Shown one piece after another: positions 26,645 through 39,837 of a stretch of 64,000 bases of DNA. How positions within the stretch are numbered: position 1 is the stretch's first letter; every line of letters starts with the position of its first letter. The stretch is from Rotaria sp. Silwood1 (lineage: Eukaryota; Rotifera; Eurotatoria; Philodinida; Philodinidae), in the NCBI GenBank assembly GCA_905250075.1, contig CAJNOP010000016.1:2481908-2545907 (forward strand), given 5' to 3'. A program made the position numbers and the translations under genes. The notes beneath the pieces were generated by a model. It did not search any database, was not told where the DNA came from, and saw nothing but the letters and a program-made list of their open reading frames with translations.

Positions 26645-29204
26645 CTAATCTTGACAATCAAAACGGTTGAGTAACAATGTTTCCGAAGTATATGCTGCTA
26701 CTTTTATGCTTGTATCACAACCTCCACTCAATCTGTTCAAAAAAATAAATAATATGAAGTATGAAAAAGGTTATATATATATATGTATACATACATAACA
26801 GTATCTTCAAGGGATTTAATACGAAGACGTGAAATCACGATTTCATCAGCTTTTGGGCCACCCCAGCCAAAAACTAAAATAATCATTAATAAATTTCTCT
26901 AATAAGTTACACACCAACGATTACATACGAGTTTTTACTTTCTGGAAATATACCACAGCATAATCAACTTTACCCAAATCAAGATGATAACTGAATACAT
27001 GTCGAAAAATATCACCTGCTTTAATATCAGCATTCGATCTTTAAAGAGAAAATAAGATCATCAATCACATATTCTAATGCATTTTGTTTTTTAATACATA
27101 CTTTTCAGTCATGCTAACATTAGCTAATAATTCATAATTTGAATAAACTGCCACATAAATCTCACCACCTGTTTTAGCCATATCTCGATCAAGTACAAGT
27201 TCAACAAAATAATGATAGCCTAGACATAAAAAAAATTAAAACAAGCAAAATTTGATTGCTTAAGTATTCTAACCACAAAAAGGTGAATGGTTTTTTGTTG
27301 CTAAATACATTTTACCACGACCAAGTGAATATATAGAATAAAATCCTAAGAAACAAGAACAATAAATCATATACAAAAATATCAATACAGGAATGAATTA
27401 CCCATTTGAGCACAACCAGATATTGGACATACAAGACATTTACCATTCATAAAACTATCCTAGAAAGACAAATAATAAAAAGCAATATTAATTTTTCTAT
27501 TTTATTTTTACATAATCATGGCATGGAAAAGCTGTATATGGACAATCCGAACTAAAAAAGATTAAAAAAACAAATGAAAGCCATAATTTTCAAAATATAA
27601 GCTATTAACACAATCTTTGTGGGATTATAATGTGAAACACGATTATATTGTTCTTCCTAATCATAAGAAAATTGTTTTATGCTAACTATTTTGGAGCACA
27701 TTTCTTCATCATCCTTTTACTTAATCCTCCAGAAATGCAATAAGAAAGTAATTCATATATTATCACAAGATCTTATTGATATATGATCTTTGAATTCGAT
27801 ATCAAAAATGTCTGTCATGGTCTATAAGAGAAAGTGCATATTGCTATTCCATATACTGGAACACTTCTTTAAGATCGATTTTCACAAAATAACATACTTG
27901 ATTGATTCAATAAAATATCCATGTGCACGGCCTATTAATAAACATGAATAATTTTTTTTTCTTATTAAATTTCATACTGACCATGTGAACAGGATGCTTG
28001 TTCAAAAGCCGCTACGATAGAAAAGAATAAAATTCATATATAGTTCTATAAAATTGTTTACCTTCACTTTGACCACCTAAGACACCACCGAGGAGTGCAC
28101 CACTAGAAAAAACAAACAAAAGAAATTCCACCAGAAAAAAAATTCAAATAGTATTTACATTGAAGGACAACCAGGTTGAGTTTGACCACCGTTAGCATAA
28201 AAATCAATGTCACCTGATTCATCAGTTATTCCAAGACCAAGTCCGAGAGCAATTTCAGTATTTGAATGAATAACATCAACAAATTTAGCATCATCTTTAT
28301 CCAAACGAACAACTATCTTTTTTCCTGAAAAGAATGGACCAGCCGGATCAAGACCTGATATACGGCCTAATTGATTATCAACTGTATTTGATGTATATCC
28401 ACATGTATGTGCGCCAAGACTATGTCCTGCAAGAAATGTATTAAACTTTTTTCAATCATAATTTACATGAACATACCAATGCAGTGAATTCTATCATATG
28501 ATATTCCTTTTAATTTGTGTATTTTTTGTAAAAATAAACCAACTTGTTTACCAACAAGACGAGTATTAGCAACAGCATTTGAATAAAATGGAAATTTTGC
28601 ACCACCACCCCAATCAATAACAAGTACATCAGATAGTTCATACTACAAATTTCATTCATTAACTATTTGAAAAGGAAAAAGGTTTTTCTTTTAATTTTCT
28701 TACATTTTTTAATTTAAGTAATTCAGCTCTTAATTTTGGTATCCAAGAACTATCACGATTATTTTGAAAACCATGTATAATAACTCTTAACCATCGAGAA
28801 GGATTTATGCTTGATTTTATAATTGATTCATCATCAGAATCATAATAATGAAATTCCGGATTTGTTGGTGCTTCTTGTGTATAAAGAAGAAAAGCGCTAT
28901 TAATAAATTCTGGTGATTGTGGTACTTCTAAGGCGGCATGATTAAATGGTTCATTGTTATCAAAACAACCAACGATTGGATAACACACTGTTGTATTAGC
29001 AACCGGTGGTGATGCTGCTTTTTGTCTAATAACTGCATTATTTGATGAAATCACTGGGATGTGAAGGTTATTGTTCGTTGATAAAACGTCAATAGTCAGC
29101 GGTTCATTAATTTCATGTTGTAATGGAACAAGTCGCGAATCAACGGAAAAGATGAAAAGAGCAATGAGTAAACAATAGAAGCCTGAACAAACAAAAAACA
29201 ACAT
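26645..29204 (-). CDS. Secreted pancreatic-type triacylglycerol lipase
   Basis: Thirteen exons (complement): 28704-29204, 28477-28642, 28159-28426, 28062-28102, 27982-28011, 27898-27931, 27512-27551, 27402-27459, 27274-27345, 27102-27219, 26929-27038, 26795-26873, 26645-26732; 534 aa. The start has a strong signal peptide ([17 protein letters not shown]). About 70 linker residues follow, then the lipase fold ([22 protein letters not shown]). The triad is intact: GHSLG with Ser about 225, GLDPAGP with Asp about 249, SCSH with His about 335. The spacing of +24 and +110 is almost the same as in vertebrate pancreatic lipase. The cysteine-rich segment [13 protein letters not shown] and a C-terminal PLAT/C2-like domain follow. 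Likely hydrolyses dietary or yolk lipids after secretion. Intron 6 (346 bp) carries a dispersed repeat; the other introns are short. Confidence 0.92.
27600..27870 (+). repeat. Dispersed repeat, copy 2 (lipase intron 6)
   Basis: Counterpart of the 8492-8690 repeat, with the same ordered blocks. It continues through CTGTCATGGTC to TACTGGAACACTTC. It accounts for almost the whole extra length of this intron, since the neighbouring introns of the same gene are 40-80 bp. Confidence 0.6.
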
Positions 29205-30551
29205 GATTCTTATTAAGTTGAAATTTTTTAATTCGAAATCTCAAGTACTGTATACAGGTCGATACAATTATACTTTTCTACATAATAAACGAAAACTAGT
29301 AAAAGCTAAATTTTAATATTAATTAATAAAATGAAACACTTAACGTATCCTCAAAAATCGATTTTGGATCGAATACATTTATATTGTACAAAATTTTCAT
29401 GATTCGTTGACACTATAGTGAAGATGCTATCCTAAAATTTTCGGTCGTGTACCATGAGGTTTTTGAGAGATGTTCAGCAGAACCTGCCAGTCTTTATTTT
29501 AACTCTTATTTTTTTTATGTAGAGAAAAAGAATGATAAGTTCAAGAAGTCGAAAAATCTAAAAAGTGGTCGTCTATTTATAGAAGTATATTTTGTATATA
29601 ATAAAAAAAAGCTTAATGGAAAAAACAGACACTACAGATTTACATGCTCTTTCAAACAAAGAAAAATCAATTGACTATAATAAATCGTTTTCAAGAATTC
29701 TAGGATGCGCAATGAGAAAAACATAAATAGAGAAAAAACGAAAAAGATTTTTCTGTTTTCTTCAAAAAAATGATTTTCTGAATAAAAAAATCTTATTGTT
29801 TATGAATGATCCGACATCAAGCTATCCTCTCATGCTCATATCGTAAATTCCACTAATCTAGAGGATATAGACATTTTGCGTGAGTAGGGGCTTAAGAAAT
29901 AAATTTTGGTTCTGGCAATCAGTACGAATATACTTACGTGATTGAAAACGCATCTTGAGGGCGAAAAATCAAATGAAAAAGTAACGATCGGATGATCGAT
30001 CTATGGGTTTAAATCAGTTTAAGCAACAAAGAAAGATAATAAAAAACAATAACAATGTCATCTGTTCTTATTCTCATGTAATTTTGTAAAAAAGAATAAT
30101 CTATATTGAAAAAAATAGCAAACATTCATCCTACACAATCATCTGAGATATATGAAAATAAGAGTATATAAAAAAACCGATCTATTATTTTCAAAAGCAA
30201 AATATTTTAACGAATATTTTCAATTGAAAACCGAATTCTTCTACCCAAATTATTCCTTATATATCTATTTAATAATAATATCTGACTATAAACAAATACC
30301 TTCAAACAATAATAAAATGATATATATATATATATCATGCCTTAAGAATTTTCCAACAAACGCTAAGATTTTCCCCATCTGTTATCAACTTCGAGCGACC
30401 TCTTTTTTTATGCCCGACATTATCATATATCGAACAACTCCGTTTAGAAAACAAAGTTTTAAGATCAATGAATATATGATTCCATCTTTTTCCTTTCTTT
30501 TCCTTGCATTTATTTAACTGCAGGTTATCCTACATATATATCTATTTTACA
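29205..30551. other. Divergent intergenic region (lipase / FET gene)
   Basis: The two genes are transcribed away from each other, so both promoters should lie here. Only A/T-rich DNA and two unsupported frames (29447-29674, 30152-30517) are seen. No motif could be fixed. Confidence 0.5.
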
Positions 30552-32025
30552 ATGTCATTTAATAGTGTTAATAAACCTTCAACAGAAGGTGGAAACGTAT
30601 GGAGTGCAGGTTCTCGTGGTAATATGTCAAATTTGTCACTGTCAATGTTGTATTTCGAATTTTTTTAGGGTCACGTGGAGGTTTTGGTCGTTCAGATAAT
30701 GATAATAATGATGCCAGAGGAGGGTAAGTTTCATTGACTAAATATTCGATCATAATGATAACCATGAAGAAGATGACTTTAGTGGTATTGATTTATGTTT
30801 TTTATATTAATTTCTTTATATATACATATACAATAGTTAATATTTATTGATCTTTTTTATCTTGTTTTAGTGGTTCATATCGAAATAATTATCCAAGTAA
30901 GAATTAAATACAGATTTGATCCACTTAACTTACATAAAAATTTGAGGAAAAAAGAAATTTTGTTTTTCATGAAAGAAAACATTGGATTTTTTTTAAGCTA
31001 AAAATCTATAATTTCAGAAAAAAAAAAACGAAAAATTTTCACGATTCTAATACGTATATATTACTTGTTAACTGATTGTTTTAATAATATTTTAGGACGT
31101 GGTGGTGGTTATGGATTTCGACGTAATAATAATAATGATGAAGATGACGAAATAGAAATACTTAAAGATGCAATATTTATTCAAAATTTACCAAAAAATA
31201 TTACTCGAGATGATATTCAAGAAGCTTTTTCAACTGTAGGACCAATAAAAGTAAATAATGCGATGATTTTTTTTTACTTTTATTCAATAAGAATATTTTA
31301 GACGGATGAACGATCAGGTGGTCCTAAAATTTGGATTTATAAAGATCGTATGACTGGTGAAGGTAATGGTCGAGCTACAGTAACTTATGATGATGAAGAA
31401 ACTGCTAATAAAGCTATTTCAGAATATAATGGTAATTATGAAGATTTTATATAATAATTCATTTTGAAATATTTTCAATATGATTTAGATCAACATATAA
31501 GTTCGATAAATTCTGTTGTACGTGTTCAACTTGCTCAACGTCGTATTCGCAATAATGATAATAATGATCGTGGTGGTTTTCATAATAATCGAGGTTTGTA
31601 TGTTTTATGAAATATGATTATAAGAAACGATTGAACTCAATAATGATAGATCACGATTGAGAAGAAAAAATGAAGGATTAAAGATAGTTTTCATTCGTTT
31701 GTTACTTGCATGAAGCATGACTTGAGAGACATATACGTAATATTTCTTTTTCTTTTTAATCTAAAGGTTATCGTGGTGGTCGAGGTAATTGGAATAATGA
31801 TCAATCTCGTTCAGGTTTTAATTCAGCTGGTAATAATCGTTGGAATAATAGCAGAGGTGGTGGTTTTCGTGGTAAGTTTGTCTATAGAAAGAAAAATATA
31901 AATAAAAAAAAAATTGTTTTTTAGGTAGAGGCAGTGGTGATCGTGGTGGTGGTTCATATCGTGGAAGCCGAGGAAATTCGTATCGTGGTTCAAACCGTGG
32001 TACTGTCAATTCAGCAAATTATTGA
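30552..32025 (+). CDS. FET-type (FUS/EWS/TAF15-like) RNA-binding protein
   Basis: Exons 30552-30618, 30669-30723, 30871-30896, 31096-31250, 31302-31431, 31489-31593, 31767-31871, 31925-32025; 247 aa, TGA stop. The N-terminus is short and Gly/Arg/Asn-rich. It is followed by an acidic run (NNNNDEDDEIEI) and one RRM with RNP2 IFIQNL and the FET-specific long loop (PIKTDERSGGPKIWIYKDRM, then TGEGNGRATVTYDDEETA). The C-terminus is an RGG-type tail (RGGRGNW, RGGGFRGRGSGDRGGG) ending NSANY. FET proteins bind RNA and DNA and act in transcription and splicing. Unusual points are that the large QGSY prion-like N-terminus is missing and no RanBP2-type zinc finger is visible. It may be a minimal FET or a related single-RRM/RGG protein. 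Introns tend to fall at Gly codons. Confidence 0.85.
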
Positions 32026-33883
32026 TCATTTAAAAACTTCAAACACAATATATGAACCGATTTTTTTTTCTGATTGTATGTGTATGCGCTAATGCGCAAT
32101 ATTCTTTTGCTTGGCATATCCTATTCATACTCATTGTTGTTTTATGTTTTATTCAAAACTCTGACATATATTTGAAAGATAGAAGAAAATAAGCTCAACG
32201 ATAATAATATTCTTTACGTATCATGCTTAACTTATTCAATAGTATCAGCATGAAGAAGTGCAATTTAACTACAAGTTATAATCATTGTTATACGATCTTG
32301 AAATATTCATTCATCTATATTAATTTTTATGAAGGTGGATGTCGAAGTTGAGTTTAATTGTTAAAATTTTATATCAACACAACAGATTGTTTTTGAATTA
32401 TTCGAATCAGTCCATTGTGATTAAAGACGAAGTTTACCGATTCCCTAAAATTGCTGAATAAACTTATGGTCGAAAACGAATGCAGATCAAAAATGATTAG
32501 TCTTGTAGAAAACATTTTATAATATGTAATTAGTTCATTATTTAGTTAATTGATTAGCAATTCACATAGCTATTGACTTTGTTGATAAACATTTCGTTTG
32601 CCGACGGCACATGGATAAATCTTACATACTATATCATTTAGTGAAATTTCAAGTGAATATAACAATGTTACTTCATATAGATTCATACTCGTTTATGTAT
32701 TGATTTGTAAAAAAAAAACATGTGGGTGGATGATAAAATATTTATTATATTCGAAACCTCGTATTCATACCCGCTTCCACAAGAAAGCCATCTTACTTAT
32801 TAATTAACCAGCTAGGTAATGAACTAGTTATTCAAATAAGATATTTTATGTCTTCGATTGTGGCTAGGGATCTTCTCGACACCTACACACATATCCTGCA
32901 CGAAGATATCATGCGTGGAAATGCCGATCAACTGACATAAGCATAAAAAGCTACATCGGATCACTCACATATTAGCAAAATTTATTCCTATCAGGAATCG
33001 CGTCTGTACTGCGCAACATCTTTTCTTCGAAACTTTGTCTGGGATCCTTCGACATTCAATTTTTGTATGGAAAGCAGATTTTGCCACCATGTGTGTGATT
33101 CATGCTGATTTAGGATAATTTACTATTTATTTGCATGTCAATTGAACGATGATAATAAAAACTACTCAGTACAAAGTCATTTTTGATCTGTTTGTCATTT
33201 AACCCTTTGAGGGAGGAATATTTTTTCAATCGAAAAATGGTTCTTTAATCAATCTGTTGTATTTGGCTCAAAATAATCAGATAAAAACCTGATGATAATG
33301 CATCGAGAGAAGAGAGAAAGAAATGATGCGTCAGTATATAGTAGCAGAAAGAAAGGAGGATATCTGAGAAGGATCTATATGACAGAAAGAAAGAGAGAAA
33401 AGACCTGCATGAGATGACAGATAGGCGACCTATTTACTTTAAAGATTATAACAGTTTAATGTAGAGCAAACATTTTCTGAACTGAAAAATAGGTAGGACA
33501 AATATATCCCACCGTCCTCAAAGAGGTAAATGAGAACATTTTCAATTTTCTTACCAACGAAACGAATTTAAGAAAAAACTGTATAAATACATTGATAGCC
33601 GCAAACGAGATATTAGTTTTATAAAAGTACTGATAAACACATGTTCTGAAGTTATCTATTATGAACCAAACTTTTTAGCAGTGGTGGGCCACCATGGTGG
33701 CATGGTATAGCAGTTGCCATACCAAAAATTTTTATTCATTATGGGCTTTCCTGTACGACTATTTTTTTTCGATCCAATATTTAATCGGAAGCCAGTAAAA
33801 AACATTAGGCCAGAAGTGACTCCTGCTTTTTCATAGAGGTATCCTCAGATACGCTCGATTTACCTATTTTTTCTAGAAGTGAT

Positions 33884-34863
33884 ATAACGAGTGATCGAAA
33901 ATTATTTGGACAAAATGTTTGTTCACTTTTGACTCGCCTGAAAGTATTTCCGACGAGTCAAAATCTATGCATTAGAATCAGAACTTTTTGATCTTTCCGA
34001 ATATGGGCTTAGAAATTTTATGTCGATTTCTGTTCGAGAGTAGTGAAATAATCTTTGAAAGACCCAACAAATTAATTTGGACGGAACGTTTGGATCGAAG
34101 TTTCTGATCAAAATATTCATTTGTTGTGGCTTGCTTGCAAGCATTTTCAGATGAGTCGAAACTATGGGTTAGGACCTGAATTTTATGCTCTTTCTGGATA
34201 TGGGTCTAAACACGTTGTGTCTATTTTTGTTCGAGAGAAGTGAGGAGACCTTTGAAAGGCTTAAATAGTTCGTTTGAACTGCGAAGAAACAGGTTTTGCT
34301 AATCCATACAAATTCTTTTGTGAAGATGCTAAAAATTCTCGGATTCAGTAGTTTCGCAGAGCAAACAATTCTTTACAAAATGTGATATTGAACTAAGCTG
34401 TAGCTTTTACCCAAGGTAAACTATACGCATTTTTTCAAGAGCTACTGTCCACATAAAACGCTTTTGGTAAAAAAAACGATTTTTCAAAAATGACGATTTA
34501 GGAAAAACGAATACTCAGAAGTTTTGCCCAAAGAAAAAAAAATATTCACACAGTACATTTTGTAGGATAGGTTTTGTTCTACAAGCTGATATAATAATGA
34601 AAATTCCATCTTTTAGTTTCGGATGACAACAGTAAAAATACAAAAATGTGCGGACAAAATATCCGTCCAAACTAAGTTTTTGGATCTTTCAAAGATTGTT
34701 TCACTACTCGCGAACAGAAATCGGCATAAAATTTCTAAGTCCATATTCGAAAAGAGCACAAAATTTTGATTCTAACGCATAGATTTTGACTCGTCGGAAA
34801 TACTTTCAGGTGGGTCAAAAATGAACAAACATACTGTCCAAATGATTTTCGATCACCCGTTAT
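33884..34863. mobile_element. Foldback family A, copy 2, with internal tandem arm
   Basis: The ends are inverted copies: ATAACGAGTGATCGAAAAT at the left, and ATTTTCGATCACCCGTTAT at the right. Arms of about 215 bp (33884-34100, 34645-34863) share GACTCG, TTTCCGACGAGTC, ATCTATGC and TTTCTGTTCG blocks. A third, directly repeated partial arm lies at about 34140-34260 (GATGAGTCGAAACTATG and onward). No ORF. Related to 19055-19720. Confidence 0.75.
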
Positions 34864-37458
34864 TTTAATTGTATTGATGAAGTTTTTTCTATGAAAAGTT
34901 TATGATGTCATATTTTTTTGTCACTTTTAAGAATGAAAATAATAAATATAATATGAACAGGATGCCTACAGTAGAAACTTAACATGAAAATCAAAATATA
35001 TGAACAAAATTTAAGGTTCTATTTTTTGTATAAGTTCCTCACACTTTTTAATAATTTTGCCATAACAAAAAAGGTGACCCTGGCCCGTCGATGCTTTTTA
35101 GTCTAATAATCTTCAGTTTAGGTAAATAGCGGATGATCAATAATGAGTGGCCAGTTTTTGTATTTCTTTTTTTATCGTCTAGTACGTTTATTTCAACAAT
35201 AAAATCTACAATAAGATGCAGCGGGAAAGGCTTTACAAGATACATTAAAGACCTTATTTTATATCTGCACCCTTTATTTATGTTCGCGATATGTACAACA
35301 TCTAATGAATGCATTATAAACTAACAGAATCAGAGAAATCGTTATCGGTCATTGAAGTTCAGAAACCTGATTAGACCAGCATACGACTGTCGAATATAGT
35401 TGCATACAAATTTGAATTGAGCTTTATTGCATTAGATCAGATGTAAATTTCATTTGGAAATATACGCCACTCTTTTAGAATGTCCATTATCAATAATTTA
35501 TTTCAGTTCTCTCTCTGTATCATGTTTCAGAGTTGGTTCAAAAACAACGAGCCATATACATGTCTGTTGATATCATTCAACTGTAAAACAGAGATTATTG
35601 AAATAAATAAGATTAGATTTCGAACATTTTTGTTTCATCATACAATACGACCGATTTTTTTACAACTTGAAAGGATAATGAGATCCATTTACAATAACTA
35701 TCAATACAATATTAAAACAAGTAACTAATACAACTGTGTTCTTTAATCAGTTTGCATGTGAAGAGAGAAAATTGTGGAATGATAAAGATACAATTTTCCA
35801 TGTTACTGTTTTTTTCCTTTTTAATGTCACGCGAGAACGAATTACATAAATCTTTTACAGAAATAATACCGAGACATTTCAAATCTTCAAATTAGATTAA
35901 TAAATTGTTAAAAATATCGATCAAGTGTTCCATAAAGATGTAATAGATCGACTGTATTATTGTATTTTTGATAATAATATCAATTGTAAGAAATGTTTAA
36001 TACATGTTTTTGATATTGTATTGATCTGAATCCAATAACAATTGTTGATGTTGATAGAGCAAAATGTATCAGTAAAGAATACTTTGTACAAGATACTGAT
36101 TTAAAATAATTAACAAAGAGAGTTATTTATCGAGCAAGCGAACATAGTTCAAACTTCGATGAAATTTTAATTAACCGTTTCTCCGTATAGCGATTCCAGA
36201 AGAGCCACCGATGAAACAACCATTAACTTAGAGTATTGGTATTTCCTATATACCAAGAGTACGACTCAATCGATCAGGCACACTCTCGTTGTTGAGAGCA
36301 ACTTAATGCCACTAGTGAACATTGTGAGAAGAACGGCTGTACAAAAACTTTTGTTGAAGGTCTTCCATAAATCTGATGCGGTTTGGTCAAGAAACATTGT
36401 AGAGAACTCTGAAACGTTTCATCTTGCAGCGTCTTGTTCGATCTATGATCACGTATGACGGGAACGAATTCTATTCCTCATTGGCAGGCGCTGAAAAACT
36501 AGAGGTTCGGTTTTCTAGAAATCCTTAAAAACTTTTTAATATCTTACGATCTCTTATCCATCTATTTTTTGTGAAACTATTAAATGATACTGATTACCAG
36601 TAGCAGCTGTGATCATCTTTATAAATTACACAATACGTTCTCATTATGTATCTTTTCTATTTGTAGGAAAACATTTTATAAAAAAGAATAACTTGTTATC
36701 AATTGATAACTTATGGAATTCATTACAAGATATTTCCCAAAACCTTTCAATTTCATTTTTTATGTATTTTCAGCAATCGTTCTACAAGTTATAGTTCGAA
36801 AAAATTTCTAACGACTCGCCATTATCTAGAACACTGCGTCATCAATGCCAGATTTTACTACAGCAAAACACATGCAAAGTATGGATGCCGAATTCGTAAG
36901 GGACCGACTGCAGAAATGCTATACTTTGCACCGCATTAATTTCTATTCGACATCTTCACCAGAAAACAGAATGAGTACTTTTTTAAACTTAAATCCATAC
37001 CACACCTAAGATACGACAAAATACGGTCTTAGATACCACCTTGAAGTAATACGTGATAGAATAATAATAAATTGATTTGAAGGCTAATGAAATTTTATCG
37101 ATGTATTTTGTTAAATGATGCACAAGAAAAGCGAGAGACAAAGAATAATGCGACTAAGTGAGTAAATGATTGGGAAAAGATACCAGTCAAGAAGATATTG
37201 AGTAGTGCGGTAAAGATGAATACAATGAAAGAAAAGAGTTGATGAGGTGAGTATCAGTGAAGAAGGTGAATATATAATGAAGAACGCATATAGTAATTAA
37301 TGAATTCTTATAATTAGTAAGAAATAACTAGTCACGATCAAAATAAAATGAGTGCGACAAAGAGTATAAAATAACAAAATAATCATAAACATGAATAATA
37401 AACGATATACGACAAGAAGATAGAGAGAATTTAGGTGATGGCTAGTATTGCGACAGCT

Positions 37459-37471
37459 CCCCCCCCCCCCC
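37459..37471. repeat. Run of 13 C
   Basis: A homopolymer of cytosine within A/T-rich DNA; the longest C/G homopolymer noticed in the window. Length may be affected by sequencing. Confidence 0.95.
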
Positions 37472-38759
37472 TTCATGGTTTCGAAATCATTTAGATTCTT
37501 GTTTTTGTTCGAACTACTTCTTTATGTTAGTTAGTAAAGTATCATGCACTGATTCATACTAGATGAAAACTCATTTCATATGACGAACTCACTTGATTAA
37601 ATCTATAATGAATTCAGTATGTAATGAATAAATAGGAAATTGCTTTGAGCTTCCATCTCAAAAAGACTCTCGGATACAGACCGTAACAGCTAAAATCAAT
37701 TCCTGCATGAATTGTTCATGCTCACTTTTCTCCTTAGCAAAACCTTCAGTCATAACTAATATTTTCATAAAAAAGTACTTGAATATCAGGTACGTTGACA
37801 GTAAAAGTTTTGAGTCCAATGAATATATTTATTGATAAGATATGACTGTCATAAAAATTGCAAAAGGAAACATCACAAAAAAATGTTTTGTTTCTGATGA
37901 TAGGATTCCCGGAAAAATTTAAATTTTTCCAGAATGAAATAATATTTTTTGAAGGGTTTTCGCAGAAACTCATCAAACACTTTCCTTAATAGACATATGT
38001 AAAAATTAGCCAAAGCGACAATCATCGACAGAGTAGCTTTTCTGGAAATGGATGGTAATTTTACTCAAACTGGTTCATGTATATATACTAGGAGAATTTT
38101 TGTTGATGTCGAGGGTGGAAAAGTCGTACTTAATTCCAAAGCAGAAATTCATATATCGCTAATAAGAAACACAAATTCTGATCGAAAGGCAGAAGGATAT
38201 CGAATACCAATGAAATTGTTGGACAACGGCAAAATATACAATGCATGCATACTTCAATGGTTACTTTCATTGTTTACCTTAGGATACTTCTCATGTAAAT
38301 TAAATATCTGGATGAAGGAACAATTTAAGAAGCTGAAGTTCTTGATGCTTTCGCATCTCGCTAGTGACTACATACAGGTCCAATTTTATTGAAGTCTACC
38401 ATATGAATTGAACAAGTTTGATCGTTCCCATCATGCAATGACTTCTAATGTACACATATCGCATGTCCTTTGAAAGTTTAGGATTAAATATTACTGCAAA
38501 AAAGTATAAATATTAAACAAAATCATTCAAAACTACATTTTTTAACTGTTAATTGACAAATCTTTATTTCAACTGTCGCTTTGAAAATATCAGTATTTCA
38601 TAAAAATAATCAAAATCAACATGAAAATAAATAAATAAAAAAAGAAAGATACACAAAATTAAATATGAAATCCGAGCATCAATACATGTCAATAATTATG
38701 TAGAAAATCAATTATTGCTTAAGATTGGCTACGAAAGCCACATATAAAAATATGTCTAT

Positions 38760-39837
38760 TTATTTTTGAAGAGTATGACAAGGATTACTAAGACGATATT
38801 GCAATAATTCAACACCATTTACATACCACCAAATAAACGCACCTAATGATGAAATATGCCAAATTTGATGACTTGCAAATATAAAGTCAAAATAGCCTAA
38901 ATGAATAAAACAAAAGAAATTTCATTAGAAATTTCTTTTATATTAAATACCAGGAAAAAGTCTTTCAGGAAATTTTGTTAAATAGGCAGTGGTTCCAATG
39001 GCCAATATTCCATAAAGTACAAACAATTTTGGAAAAAAATGTTGAACGAATTGATTTGACCAGCCACCATGAAGATAATACCAATGTAAACCTGGCAAAA
39101 AGCCAAGAAGAGATATTGCCACAAATAAAGTAATATGAATATTTCGTGTTACATATCGTTTTACAGCGTGTACATAACATATAACAGCAATAAACATTAT
39201 ACAAATAATTATTGTTTCATATCGTATTCTCCAATGATGATAACATTCAAATGAAATATGAAGACCACATAAATAACAACCAAGAATACCAAGTCCAATG
39301 CCACATAAATCGATTTTGAGAAAATCTGCAAATACTCGTGATGATATACAACCAAACAGATGAAATAAAACAGAACATAACATGCATATCTATCATCATA
39401 GTATATTAATAATTTGAAAATCAAAGGAAAGAAAATTTAAAAACTTACAATCACAGAAAAAGTATAAAATAATATAAAATAATAATCTGATGTTGATTTG
39501 AGAAATGGTAATGCAGTTCCAATATAAATATCACGAAAGAAAAAGTATAGAAAAACTCCAGCGCCAATTAAATGTGACCAAACATTTACGGATTCATTAT
39601 TCAGATAAAGTAAACTGAATGAAAAATCAATAAATAAATTTGAAAATTCAAGTTAAAATATATTTACCTAAGTAAACAATCTTTAAAATTTAAACCATAT
39701 CGATAACCAGTACGAATATATGGATTTGATTGCAGATATTCAGGTATCATATCAAATGAATATAATTGAAGTCCATTTGATTTATTTTCATATTGATATG
39801 GCTTATCAAGTTTTCGATGTATTCGATTTCGACGCAT
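38760..39837 (-). CDS. PAQR3-like progestin/adipoQ receptor family membrane protein
   Basis: Exons (complement) 39668-39837, 39449-39614, 38951-39389, 38760-38896; 303 aa, close to human PAQR3 (311). PAQR proteins are seven-helix membrane proteins with a zinc-binding hydrolase-like core; PAQR3 resides in the Golgi and tethers Raf kinase. Visible family marks are IPEYLQSNPYIRTGYR near the start, then NNESVNVWSHLIGA (first conserved motif) and ICMLCSVLFHLFGC with the metal-ligand His. The Asp after it (KIDLCGIGLGILGCY), and ASHQIWHISSL with the two C-terminal His ligands, are also present. Helices are evident throughout. Only three introns, all under 70 bp. The next gene, TRMT112, lies on the same strand 1.5 kb upstream. 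Confidence 0.9.

Larger units (their letters stand above)
32026..38759. other. 6.7-kb gene-poor region
   Basis: No convincing gene. Contents are a purine-rich (GA) stretch near 33301-33420, the foldback family A element (33884-34863), a 13-C run at 37459-37471, and several short frames. The longest are 36847-37011 (54 codons) and 38048-38392 (114 codons), neither with a known domain or splice partner. The segment 33679-33730 has nested palindromes around GGGCCACCATGGTGGC. Confidence 0.5.

Noticed and set aside
33679..33690. CAGTGGTGGGCC resembling a hAT transposon terminus
   Set aside because: No inverted partner (GGCCCACCACTG type) found in the following kilobases and no 8-bp target duplication; the nearby nested palindromes could be coincidental.
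36847..37011. 54-codon frame starting MPDFTTAKHMQSMD
   Set aside because: It looks weakly coding but is short, has no identified homologue, and its upstream sequence is full of stops.
38048..38392. 114-codon plus-strand frame as a gene
   Set aside because: It has plausible composition but no recognised domain, no partner exons and lies in a repeat-rich desert; evidence too weak.
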